Part shown: one piece after another, positions 14,746 to 22,811 of the stretch
How positions within the stretch are numbered: the first letter of the stretch is position 1
Layout: every line of letters starts with the position of its first letter
Source of the DNA: JAENVT01 sp031370745
GTDB lineage: Bacteria > Actinomycetota > Acidimicrobiia > Acidimicrobiales > Ilumatobacteraceae
Length of the DNA stretch: 26,399 bases
Direction of reading: 5' to 3'
Assembly (NCBI GenBank): GCA_031370745.1
Contig: JANMQX010000231.1
Location: 1-26,399 of the forward strand
Notes under the pieces: generated by a model
What the model was told of the DNA's origin: nothing
What the model saw: the letters and a program-made list of their open reading frames with translations, nothing else
Database searches by the model: none
Translations under genes and position numbers: made by a program

Positions 14746-15594
14746 CTAAACGGCCCGGCTCGGTGTGAGCAGCTTCTCGACGCGCGTGGCCGTGATCGCC
14801 TCGCCGTCGTCGCAGCCGTTGCGAACCTCGAAGCCGAACTTCTCGTACAGGCCGGCCATGTGTGGCCCGGTCTCCAGCACCATCCGGCTCAAGCCGTTGG
14901 CCCGGGCGAGTGCCTCGAGCTCAGCCACGATGGCCGCACCCACGCGCATGCCTCGTGCGGATTGGGCCACATGAATGCGTACGACCTCCGCCGTGGTGTC
15001 GTCGAGCACGCGATAGGCACCACATCCAGCCGCGGCGTCATCGAGTTCGGCGACGACGACCCCGCCTGCTTCTCGCGACGACACCGCAACATCGTCGCCC
15101 AGCTGACCGATCACCTCGGCAGCGCGGTCGTCATCCGGCCCGGCTCGCTCGATCAAGAGTGCCGGGTGGCTCTGACCCATCCCGAAGGCGTACGGCGACG
15201 CTCCGAACACATCGATGAACTCGAGTCGACGTCGGGCGAGCTCAATGGTAGGGAACGATCCAGCGGGCGTCCACCACAAGGCGGTGCGGGTTGAACCAGC
15301 GACGAACCATTCGGCGCGCCTGCGCAAGAAGTCGCGATGAATCCCGCGGTACGCGAATGCCTTCAACGCGTCGAGCGACTCCCACACCGTCAGGTTGACG
15401 ATCACCAACGGATCGTCGGACACCCTGATGTCGGTCGCGTCGCCGCTGTCGGATTGCAGACGCCAGACGTAGCCCGGCGACTGCTCGCCGGTTTCGTTGA
15501 CAATGGGCAGAGCGTTGACGAAATCGGCAGTGTGCGGATCATCGAGGGGATGCTGCAACGTAGCGATGTTCAACTGGACGAGGTGTCGACTCAT
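14746..15594 (-). CDS. DUF3291-GNAT acetyltransferase fusion
   Basis: A 282-residue protein with two domains. Residues about 6-140 match DUF3291, a ferredoxin-like/antibiotic-monooxygenase-related domain: LVQLNIATLQ, VIVNLTVWESLDALKAFAY, HRDFLRRRAEWF, LWWTPAGSFPTIELARRRL. Residues about 158-275 are a GNAT acetyltransferase: AEVVRIHVAQSARGMRVGAAIV (acetyl-CoA motif A, 202-223) and YEKFGFEVRNG. ATG 15594 sits five bases after the dedA stop and before fixB by ten bases, so it is internal to the operon. The fusion suggests that the DUF3291 part recognises a small substrate for acetylation, but nothing identifies it. Both domains are usually stand-alone. Confidence 0.82.
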   Translation of the reverse strand: MSRHLVQLNIATLQHPLDDPHTADFVNALPIVNETGEQSPGYVWRLQSDSGDATDIRVSDDPLVIVNLTVWESLDALKAFAYRGIHRDFLRRRAEWFVAGSTRTALWWTPAGSFPTIELARRRLEFIDVFGASPYAFGMGQSHPALLIERAGPDDDRAAEVIGQLGDDVAVSSREAGGVVVAELDDAAAGCGAYRVLDDTTAEVVRIHVAQSARGMRVGAAIVAELEALARANGLSRMVLETGPHMAGLYEKFGFEVRNGCDDGEAITATRVEKLLTPSRAV

Positions 15595-15599
15595 CGCGG

Positions 15600-16241
15600 T
15601 CAGCCCGCCGACGCCGTCGCACCCGAAGCCTCGCGGCGCTTCTTGCGAAGGTGCCGAACGACCTCGATGACCACGTTCGTCGCGATCGCCAAGCCGAACG
15701 CCGTCAAGAACGCCTTGGTGTGACTGTTCTCGAATGCGGCGCCACCGATTCGCCCGAGCAGGGCCGAATAGGTCGCCCAGATGATGGTTGCCAGCGCGAC
15801 CCAACGAATGAACCACCACCGGCTCTGCCGGGTGATCCCGCTCGACAACGTCAAGGCGGTTCGGCCCCCGGGGATGAACCGAGCGGTGATCAGCAGCAAT
15901 CCGCCGCGCTCGAGGATCTGGGACTGAGCCCAGGCAAGTTGTCGGGCGAACTTCGGCTTGCGCTCGGCACGCCGCCGAAACCAGGCGCTGGCCCTCAGTC
16001 CGATCATGTAGGCACAGTTGTCTCCGATGAAGGCGCCGATCGCACCCGCGGCTATCACTGCGAGCAGGTTCTGGGTTCCCAATCCTGCGGCCACGCCGCC
16101 GATGATCACGCAGGTCTCGCTGGGCACGATCGGAATCACCGAATCAAGGAGGGCGATCACCAGAATCACTGCCAGGAACCACTTGTTGCCTGACGTTCGA
16201 TCGAGCCAATCGGTGAGTTCGGTGATGATTCCGGCAACCAT
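15600..16241 (-). CDS. DedA-family (VTT domain) membrane protein
   Basis: A 213-residue integral membrane protein of the DedA/SNARE-associated family. Diagnostic parts are IPIVPSETCVIIGGVAAGLG, the GAIGAFIGDNCAYMIGL helix, the FIPGGRTALTLSSGI re-entrant segment with the conserved arginine, and a basic C-terminal tail. Several DedA proteins flip or recycle phospholipid and undecaprenyl-phosphate carriers; the role here cannot be narrowed. The ATG is 12 bases after the purK stop and its own stop is five bases before the next gene, so it is inside the operon. Confidence 0.88.
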   Translation of the reverse strand: MVAGIITELTDWLDRTSGNKWFLAVILVIALLDSVIPIVPSETCVIIGGVAAGLGTQNLLAVIAAGAIGAFIGDNCAYMIGLRASAWFRRRAERKPKFARQLAWAQSQILERGGLLLITARFIPGGRTALTLSSGITRQSRWWFIRWVALATIIWATYSALLGRIGGAAFENSHTKAFLTAFGLAIATNVVIEVVRHLRKKRREASGATASAG

Positions 16242-16253
16242 GGTTTGCGCAGG

Positions 16254-17366
16254 CTAGCGATTGGTGAGGCGGCTTCGAATGGCCGTTGCCCGTTGCTGGG
16301 CTTCGTCTGGTGTAGCCGCAGTGACCGTGATGTGGCCCATCTTGCGTCCTGGTCGCGGTATCGACTTGCCGTAGAGATGGAGCGAGGCAGCAGGCTCGGC
16401 AAGTACGGCGGACCAGTCCGGTTCGCCGTCGGTCCACAGATCGCCAAGCAGGTTCAGCATCGCTGCGGCAGGGACCGTGATTGATGGATCTCCGAGGCCG
16501 ACGCCACACACCGCTCGAACCTGCTGTTCGAACTGGCTCGTGCGCGCCGCGTCGAGTGTCCAGTGCCCGCTGTTGTGCGGGCGAGGCGCCAGCTCGTTGA
16601 CCAGCAGCTGTCGATCGACGATGAACATCTCCACGGCGAGGACGCCTACGTAGTCGAGCGCGGTGGCAATCCTGTCGGCCAGATCGGTTGCCCCGTTGTC
16701 AGGGAACGGAACGATGGTGCAGTCGAGGATTCCGTTGACATGCGTGTTGTGTGCGACGGGATATGTCGCGGTGTTGCCCCGTGCGTCGCGTGCCAGCACG
16801 ACGGAAACCTCCCCATCGAGCTGCAGTCGTTGCTCCAACACACATGGCTGTCGATTGAGCTGCAGCCACGCAGCGTCGAGATCGTCGGGTGACGCAACGG
16901 CGACCTGTCCCTTGCCGTCGTAGCCGAGCCGTGCTGTCTTCAAGATGGCTGGATAGTGAAAATCACGTGCAACGTCGAGATGATCGTCAGTTTCGATGAC
17001 CGCATGTGGCGCGAGGGGCACACCTGCGGTGCGCAGGAACGCCTTCTCGGCTCGGCGGTCTTGGGCAATGGCCACAGCACTCCCGCAGGGTGCGACTGCC
17101 GTGTGCAAGGCCAAGAACTCCATCGCCGCAGCCGGAGGATTCTCGAATTCAGTGGTCACCACTGCACAGGTTGCAGCAAGATGTTTCAACGCTGACTCAT
17201 CGTCGAACGCGGCGATGATGTGCTCATCGGCCACCTTGCCGGCCGGAGCGTGCGGATCCGGTTCGAGCACGACGGTGCCGTAGCCCATCGTCCGCGCCGC
17301 CATCACGAAGTACCGGCCGAGCTGGCCGCCGCCGAGGATGCCGAGCGTCGCAGGCGGCGTGATCAT
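16254..17366 (-). CDS. purK: N5-carboxyaminoimidazole ribonucleotide synthase PurK
   Basis: A 370-residue ATP-grasp enzyme that converts AIR, bicarbonate and ATP to N5-CAIR in purine synthesis. The N-terminal motif is LGILGGGQLGRYFVMAARTMGY. ATP-grasp elements include PAILKTARLGYDGKGQ, CVLEQRLQLDGEVSVVLARD and the metal/phosphate site EMFIVDRQLLVNELAPRPHNSGH. Length is normal. I chose ATG 17366, eleven bases after the purE stop, since MITPPATLGILGGG begins right at the conserved fold; ATGs at 17408 and 17411 would overlap purE. purE and purK work as a pair. Confidence 0.93.
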   Translation of the reverse strand: MITPPATLGILGGGQLGRYFVMAARTMGYGTVVLEPDPHAPAGKVADEHIIAAFDDESALKHLAATCAVVTTEFENPPAAAMEFLALHTAVAPCGSAVAIAQDRRAEKAFLRTAGVPLAPHAVIETDDHLDVARDFHYPAILKTARLGYDGKGQVAVASPDDLDAAWLQLNRQPCVLEQRLQLDGEVSVVLARDARGNTATYPVAHNTHVNGILDCTIVPFPDNGATDLADRIATALDYVGVLAVEMFIVDRQLLVNELAPRPHNSGHWTLDAARTSQFEQQVRAVCGVGLGDPSITVPAAAMLNLLGDLWTDGEPDWSAVLAEPAASLHLYGKSIPRPGRKMGHITVTAATPDEAQQRATAIRSRLTNR

Positions 17367-17376
17367 CGTACGTTGA

Positions 17377-17871
17377 TCACTGCGGAGGAAGAACTGTGGC
17401 CGCGGCATCATCGTGACGCTGGCGTCGGTAGGCGTCGAGTGCAGTCGCCAGTTCGGGAGCGGCTCCGGCCAGCAGCGCAACTGCGAACAGCGCCGCATTG
17501 GTCGCGCCAGGCTCGCCGATGGCGAATGTGGCGACCGGCACCCCTGCGGGCATCTGCACGATCGAGTAGAGCGAGTCCTGCCCGCCGAGATGTCGAGAGG
17601 GCACGGGTACGCCGAGCACCGGCACGGTGGTCTTCGCGGCGAGCATTCCCGGCAGATGGGCGGCACCGCCCGCCCCGGCGATGATTGCCCGCAGACCGCG
17701 TTCCCTGGCCGATTCGGCGAACCTGAACATCTCGTCCGGCATGCGATGTGCCGACAACACCCGCACTTCGTGCGCCAGACCGAAGTGGTGCAGCACGTCG
17801 ACGGCCTTGCTCATCGTCGACCAGTCGCTGGGCGACCCCATCACCACTGCGACCAGTGCGCTGTCGTTCAC
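17377..17871 (-). CDS. purE: N5-carboxyaminoimidazole ribonucleotide mutase PurE
   Basis: A 164-residue class I PurE, which moves the carboxyl group of N5-CAIR to give CAIR. Motifs are VVMGSPSDWSTM, VLSAHRMPDEMF with the catalytic histidine, GAGGAAHLPGM, and QMPAGVPVATFAIGE. The presence of PurK confirms class I. The start is GTG at 17871 with no clear ribosome binding site; 51 bases separate it from the OYE gene upstream. I saw no obvious promoter in that gap. Confidence 0.93.
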   Translation of the reverse strand: MNDSALVAVVMGSPSDWSTMSKAVDVLHHFGLAHEVRVLSAHRMPDEMFRFAESARERGLRAIIAGAGGAAHLPGMLAAKTTVPVLGVPVPSRHLGGQDSLYSIVQMPAGVPVATFAIGEPGATNAALFAVALLAGAAPELATALDAYRRQRHDDAAATVLPPQ

Positions 17872-17922
17872 CGCTTCAGTATGTCATCGGAGTGCTCGCA
17901 GCCACCCCGGGCGGGCTTGATG

Positions 17923-19908
17923 TCAAACACCCGACCGGGCGAGCGCGGAGCCAGCCCGCTCGCCCTCGATCACGGCCGCGTGTGCACGACGCGGGGCGAC
18001 GCAGTCGCCGACGCGCTCGACGCTGACACCCGCAGCTCGCAGATCGTTGTAGAGCCACTCGACGGGACTGCCCGGCACGGCCAGCACCACCCAATCAGGT
18101 GCCCTGGTGACGTTGGAGCCGGTTGGGTGGTGCAGCAGATTGAGCACCCGTCGCGGCGCGGGCTCGCCCATGCCCATGGCGACGAGGTCGGTCGACTGGA
18201 CAATGCCCTTCGCGGTGGCCCGCATCCACCAGTTCTCCATGTCGAGCGTGACGCCGAGGTCCTGACCGACGACCATTCCATTGGTGACGATCTCCACGTT
18301 GCAGCCGCGATCGGCGAGCAGCTCGGCCACCGAGGTGGCCTGATGGAACCCGAGCTCATCGATCATCACCACGTCCCCGGACGGGCTGGCACTTCCATCC
18401 AACACCGCGCGCAGATCGACGACCTGTTCGGCGTCGGCAGGCACCCACCATGGGCGCTGCGGTTCGGCTCCAGTGGCGACGATCACGTGATCCGGCTTGC
18501 GCTCGGCGATCAGCCCGGGCCACACGCTGACGCCGTACTCGATCGTCACGCCCAAGCGGCGACATTCGGTCAACTGATTGCGGATCATGTCGCCGAACTC
18601 GGCGCGGTTCGGCACCGTCGCCGCCTGCCGCACCTGCCCGCCGGCATGACGCTCCTTCTCGTACAACGTCACCCTGTGTCCGCCTCGCGCCGCAGCAATC
18701 GCCGCCTGCAACCCACCGGGCCCTGCGCCGATGACGAGAACCGACTTCTGCGATGCGAGACGAGCCACCCGCGGGCGCACGTCTGTCATCTCGACAGCCT
18801 CCTTGCCGGTAGTGGGGTTTTCGATGCAACCGAGCCATCGGTTCAGGCCCATGCGACCAACACATTCCTGGTTGCACGACAGGCACAAGCGGATGTCGTC
18901 GGTTGCGCCGGCCTTGGCCTTGGCGCCGAAGTCAGCGTCGGCAATCTGTCCCCGGACGATGCCGACCAGATCGCAGTGACCTTCGGCGAGCGCTCGTTCG
19001 GCCTGCAGCGGATCCTTGAAACGTCCGACCCCTACTACGGGCAGATCGACGGCTTTGCGGATCGCTGAAGGGATGAACATCGCGTAACCGGGCGGGATGT
19101 GCATGCTGGCTTCGATCATGAACAGACTGGCCGTGGCGACCCCGATCGAAGTGTTGATGTAGTCGACCTGACCGGTTGCCTCGACGAGCCCGGCTACCTC
19201 CACCGCATCCTCGATGGTCGTGCCACCTTCGATCAACTCGTCGCCGCAGATGCGCACGCCGAGCGCTAGGTCATTGCCGATCGCCCGTCTCACTGCGGCA
19301 ACGATGTCGATCATCAGCCTGGCGCGGTTGAAGAGCGAGCCGCCGTACTGGTCGGTGCGCTTGTTGGTGGCGGGGGACAGGAAGCCGCGCACGATCGACG
19401 AATGGCTGCATTGAAGCTCGATTCCGTCGAAGCCGCCCTCCGCGCAGTTCTGGGCCACCTGCGCATAGCCGGCAACGATCTCGTCGATCTCGGCACGCGA
19501 GACGGCTTTGGGCACCTCGCGGAACAGCGGATCGGCGACCGCGGACGGTGCCCACACCGGCAGCCGCGAGAACATCGAACTGGCCTGACCGCCGTTGTGG
19601 TTGATCTGGGCGAAGATCGGGACGCGGTGCCGGTGTACTGCGTCTGTGATCGCCAGGTACCCGGGTATCACATCGCGACGGAAGCCGTGGATCAGTTTCT
19701 CGTATGGCCAGTCCGTCGGATGCGTCGAATGCTCCTCGGTGATGATCAGCCCTGCGCCGCCGGCAGCGCGCGCCGCATAGTAGGCAGCGTGTTGTTGGGT
19801 CGCCTTGCCATCGCGGGCGTAGTTGGTGAGGTGGGCGCTGAAGACGATGCGGTTGCGGACGGTGACGGGTCCGAGCGCCAGCGGAGTCCACAGGTATCGA
19901 TACGCCAT
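17923..19908 (-). CDS. FadH/OYE-family oxidoreductase (mycofactocin-system type)
   Basis: A 661-residue multi-cofactor flavoenzyme related to 2,4-dienoyl-CoA reductase and trimethylamine dehydrogenase. Residues about 1-335 form the OYE TIM barrel with FMN (FSAHLTNYARDG, FAQINHNGGQAS, GFDGIELQCSHSSIVRGFLSP, NKRTDQYGGSLFNRARL). A [4Fe-4S] site follows: C342-x2-C345-x3-C349-x11-C361. Residues about 390-661 form the FAD/NAD(P) part, with VLVIGAGPGGLQAAIAAARG. From memory, the SAHLTNYA type N-terminus fits the group annotated as mycofactocin system FadH/OYE oxidoreductase. It heads the row that ends with fixBCXA, and mftE/mftF lie close by, which supports that reading. The ATG at 19908 has only a weak GAGCGG site. 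Confidence 0.88.
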   Translation of the reverse strand: MAYRYLWTPLALGPVTVRNRIVFSAHLTNYARDGKATQQHAAYYAARAAGGAGLIITEEHSTHPTDWPYEKLIHGFRRDVIPGYLAITDAVHRHRVPIFAQINHNGGQASSMFSRLPVWAPSAVADPLFREVPKAVSRAEIDEIVAGYAQVAQNCAEGGFDGIELQCSHSSIVRGFLSPATNKRTDQYGGSLFNRARLMIDIVAAVRRAIGNDLALGVRICGDELIEGGTTIEDAVEVAGLVEATGQVDYINTSIGVATASLFMIEASMHIPPGYAMFIPSAIRKAVDLPVVGVGRFKDPLQAERALAEGHCDLVGIVRGQIADADFGAKAKAGATDDIRLCLSCNQECVGRMGLNRWLGCIENPTTGKEAVEMTDVRPRVARLASQKSVLVIGAGPGGLQAAIAAARGGHRVTLYEKERHAGGQVRQAATVPNRAEFGDMIRNQLTECRRLGVTIEYGVSVWPGLIAERKPDHVIVATGAEPQRPWWVPADAEQVVDLRAVLDGSASPSGDVVMIDELGFHQATSVAELLADRGCNVEIVTNGMVVGQDLGVTLDMENWWMRATAKGIVQSTDLVAMGMGEPAPRRVLNLLHHPTGSNVTRAPDWVVLAVPGSPVEWLYNDLRAAGVSVERVGDCVAPRRAHAAVIEGERAGSALARSGV

Positions 19909-19973
19909 CGCCGCTCACGCTACCGAAGGCGCGTATCGCCGGGTGGGTTGCGCGGGACGCGTAACGTTGCCGC

Positions 19974-21389
19974 GTGGAGGATATTGCCGACCAACCAACG
20001 GCCCGGCGACCCGGAACGCGAACGTCGTCTTTTGGGGTCGGTCGCCGAGAAGGTCACGACTCAAGGGCGTTCTACGAACGATTTCAAGCTCCAGAGGTCA
20101 GCGCGGATGATCACGTCGCTCCCCCGAAATGCGTCGATCGGCTCATCGTCGGCGATGCCCGGCAGATGGGCGATGTCGCAGACAACAGCGTCGCTCTCGT
20201 TGTCACGTCGCCGCCGTACTTCGCAGGCAAAGAGTACGAGGAGGCGCTTGGTCACGGTCATGTCCCTGCGACGTACATCGAATACCTCGAACAGCTTCGC
20301 GACGTGTTCGCTGAATGCGTCCGCGTGCTCGAGCCGGGCGGGCGCATCGCGATCAACGTGGCCAACCTCGGCCGGCGTCCATACCGTTCGCTGTCGGCCG
20401 ACGTCACGACAATTCTGCAGGACGATCTTCGATTGCTCCTTCGTGGCGAAGTGCTGTGGATCAAGCAGCGCGGCGCAGCGGGAAATTGTGCGTGGGGGAG
20501 CTTTCAGCGTCCGGGCAACCCAGTGATCCGCGACCTCAGCGAGCGTGTGATCATCGCCTCCAAGGGTCGATTCGACCGCGCGATCAGTGCGAAGGATCGC
20601 GCCAAGATCGGGCTTCCGTCGATCGGCTCGATGAGTCGTGACGAGTTCATGGAGGCAACCGTCGATGTGTGGGAGATCCCTCCGGAACGGGCGAGCCGTG
20701 TCGGCCATCCGGCGCCGTTTCCAGTGGCTTTGCCAGAGCGGCTGATCCACATGAACACCTATGTTGGTGATCTTGTGCTCGATCCCTTCGTCGGCTCCGG
20801 CACGACCGCCGTCGCCGCCATGAGAACCGGCCGGTCATACATCGGTTACGACACCGAGCCCGAATATGTCGAGGCAGCCCGGCGCCGCGTCGCCGCAGAA
20901 GGCCTGCCACGGCACGATCGGTCCACCGTCGGGCTGCTGGCCAACGATGGCCGACAGACCGAGCCCCTGCGCGGGGGATGGTCATCCAAAGAGATCGCCA
21001 AGTGGCTGCTCACCCAGGCCGCCTTCACGGACCTCGATGACGAAGCGGCAGTGATGCCCAGCGTGGCTCCGACGCTGCGGGCAATTGACGGGTCGGGTCG
21101 GAGATGGTGGTTCGAAATCGTCGGTGGTCGAACGTCGAATCGTCCCGGCGCGGTTCGTCTCGATCTGTTGTGGCGGGCGATCTCGAAGGGCGCCGTGGTC
21201 CGTCAGGTCGATCCGTCAGCAGGCTTCGTCATCCTGACCGTCAACGAGCCGGCAGCGGCGTCGGGTGGCCGCGCCCTGGCGGCCGTGACGGGCGCGGGCA
21301 GGCCGGTGACGGCGGTCGTCGACATGTTGTCCGAGACAGCGGTTTCGACGCTCGCTTCGTTGGGAAAGCAGCGACCGCTGCCCGGATGA
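19974..21389 (+). CDS. Orphan beta-class DNA methyltransferase
   Basis: A 471-residue SAM-dependent DNA methyltransferase (N4-cytosine or N6-adenine). The catalytic motif TSPPY is at 78-82 and precedes the SAM-binding motif DPFVGSGTTAVAA at 270-282, the beta-class order. About 160 residues follow the methylase core (311-471), with a WSSKEIAKWLLTQAAF segment that looks like a helix-turn-helix and a possible small domain near RRWWFEIVGGR. No restriction or specificity gene is nearby. I recall close relatives widely in actinobacteria, so it may be a conserved regulatory methyltransferase. Start is GTG 19974 with no ribosome binding site; TAACGT at 19962-19967 could serve as a -10, making it leaderless. 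Confidence 0.85.
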   Translation: MEDIADQPTARRPGTRTSSFGVGRREGHDSRAFYERFQAPEVSADDHVAPPKCVDRLIVGDARQMGDVADNSVALVVTSPPYFAGKEYEEALGHGHVPATYIEYLEQLRDVFAECVRVLEPGGRIAINVANLGRRPYRSLSADVTTILQDDLRLLLRGEVLWIKQRGAAGNCAWGSFQRPGNPVIRDLSERVIIASKGRFDRAISAKDRAKIGLPSIGSMSRDEFMEATVDVWEIPPERASRVGHPAPFPVALPERLIHMNTYVGDLVLDPFVGSGTTAVAAMRTGRSYIGYDTEPEYVEAARRRVAAEGLPRHDRSTVGLLANDGRQTEPLRGGWSSKEIAKWLLTQAAFTDLDDEAAVMPSVAPTLRAIDGSGRRWWFEIVGGRTSNRPGAVRLDLLWRAISKGAVVRQVDPSAGFVILTVNEPAAASGGRALAAVTGAGRPVTAVVDMLSETAVSTLASLGKQRPLPG

Positions 21390-21405
21390 TTTACGGTTCT
21401 CAGCT

Positions 21406-21440
21406 ATGCGTTCGTGCGCTCTAAGCTGGCACGAACGAAT
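21406..21440. promoter_or_regulatory. Inverted repeat in the leader of the CFA-synthase gene
   Basis: ATGCGTTCGTGC (21406-21417) and GCACGAACGAAT (21429-21440) form 12-base arms with one mismatch around an 11-base loop. The repeat ends two bases before the GAGGG ribosome binding site (21443-21447). As RNA it would be a stable hairpin next to the site; as DNA it could be an operator. There is no T-run, so it is not a standard terminator of the preceding gene. Confidence 0.6.
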
Positions 21441-21455
21441 CAGAGGGATGATCAG

Positions 21456-22793
21456 ATGGTTCCGCCGGCCCAGTCAACGCTGACAGACGATGTCACGACC
21501 GCCCGCAACCTCGAACCCGCCGGCAGAGTCGCCGAGGCCATGAGGCCGGTCATCGAAGGCAGCTTCGGACGCAAGATTCCGATTCGCTTCGAGTTCTGGG
21601 ACGGGTCGAGACTCAGCCCTGCTGACGGCACTGTGGCGACGTTGCACTTCAACTCGCCCGATGCCATTCGACGCCTGCTGTGGATGCCGAACGAGCTCGG
21701 GCTCGGCCGTGCGTATGTTTGTGGCGACATCGACCTCGAAGGCGACCTGTTCGATGTGGTCGTCGCGTTCCGCGATGCCAAGCCCGAGGTTGGCGAGCCG
21801 AGGCGAGCATGGCGCGTCTTGCCGACGGCCGTGGTCGCGGCAAAGCGCGTCGGCGCACTGGGCCGGCCGTTGCCTCCGCCTCCCGAAGAAGCGCGGCTGC
21901 ACGGATGGCGCCATTCGCTGCGGCGCGACGCCAGTGCGATCGGCCACCACTACGACGTCGGTAACGACTTCTACCGTCTGGTGCTCGGCCCGGTGATGAC
22001 GTATTCGTGCGCTCGATTCACCCAGCCCGATACGACGCTCGAAGAAGCGCAGCACGCCAAGCACGAACTGGTCTGTCGCAAGTTGGGTCTCCATGAGCGT
22101 GCCGATGCACGTCTGCTCGATGTCGGTTGCGGCTGGGGATCCATGGCGATTCATGCTGCGTTGCACTACGACTCGCGCGTCGTCGGCATCACCATCAGCA
22201 AGCAGCAGGCCGAACTCGCACGGCAGCGCGTCGAGGAAGCCGGAGTTGCCGATCGAGTCGAAATCCGCCTGCAGGACTATCGCGACCTGTCCGGTGAGTC
22301 GTTCGACGCGATCTCCTCGATCGGCATGTCGGAACATGTCGGCCATGGCAAGTTGGATCAATACTTCACGACCCTGCGCTCGGTACTCGCGTCACCGGGT
22401 CGGCTGCTGAACCACGCGATCTCGTCGATCGGAGGATCCACCCTCGGCCCGAGGTCATTCGTCGGTCGCTACGTGTTTCCTGATGGCGAACTGATCGACG
22501 TCGGCGGTGTGGTGCTGGCAATGGAGCGCGCCGACCTCGAAGTGCGCGACGTCGAATCGCTACGCGAGCACTACTCCCAGACGCTGCGCGCATGGGTGTC
22601 GAACCTGGAGGACTCGTGGGACGAGGCCGTGAAGTTGGTTGGCGAGCCGCGGGCGAAGGTCTGGCGGCTGTACATGGCCGGCTCGGCGGTGGGTTTCGAC
22701 GACGGCGGGATCTCCATCCATCAAGTGTTGGGCGTGTTACCCACAGACTCTGGCAGCGCAGGCATGCCGGCGACCCGCCGCGACTGGTCCTGA
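21456..22793 (+). CDS. Cyclopropane-fatty-acyl-phospholipid synthase family enzyme
   Basis: A 445-residue SAM-dependent methyltransferase of the CFA synthase/mycolic acid cyclopropane synthase family. The N-terminal segment (about 25-130) is the SCP2-like domain found in bacterial CFA synthases, and the methyltransferase core begins at HHYDVGNDFYRLVLG (164-178). SAM motif I is LLDVGCGWGSMAIHAA (220-235). MTYSCARF and SSIGMSEHVGHGKLDQYF match the active-site and bicarbonate-binding regions. It should methylate or cyclopropanate unsaturated phospholipid acyl chains in the membrane. I chose ATG 21456 with GAGGG eight bases upstream; ATG 21414 lies inside the inverted repeat. The DNA methyltransferase gene ends 66 bases upstream. 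Confidence 0.88.
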   Translation: MVPPAQSTLTDDVTTARNLEPAGRVAEAMRPVIEGSFGRKIPIRFEFWDGSRLSPADGTVATLHFNSPDAIRRLLWMPNELGLGRAYVCGDIDLEGDLFDVVVAFRDAKPEVGEPRRAWRVLPTAVVAAKRVGALGRPLPPPPEEARLHGWRHSLRRDASAIGHHYDVGNDFYRLVLGPVMTYSCARFTQPDTTLEEAQHAKHELVCRKLGLHERADARLLDVGCGWGSMAIHAALHYDSRVVGITISKQQAELARQRVEEAGVADRVEIRLQDYRDLSGESFDAISSIGMSEHVGHGKLDQYFTTLRSVLASPGRLLNHAISSIGGSTLGPRSFVGRYVFPDGELIDVGGVVLAMERADLEVRDVESLREHYSQTLRAWVSNLEDSWDEAVKLVGEPRAKVWRLYMAGSAVGFDDGGISIHQVLGVLPTDSGSAGMPATRRDWS

Positions 22794-22811
22794 CCCGTCA
22801 GACGGCTGCCA

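Noticed and set aside
13566..14768. 400-codon plus-strand open frame
   Set aside because: It is antisense to fixB and the start of fixC; composition is that of a shadow frame (Arg, His and Gln rich).
17413..19068. 551-codon plus-strand open frame
   Set aside because: It is antisense to purE and the OYE flavoenzyme, whose motifs are unmistakable; GC-rich coding DNA often leaves the opposite strand open.
19939..19967. Full sigma-70 promoter before the DNA methyltransferase
   Set aside because: TAACGT is a fair -10 element, but no -35 element is found at a normal spacing, so only the -10 is mentioned as a possibility.
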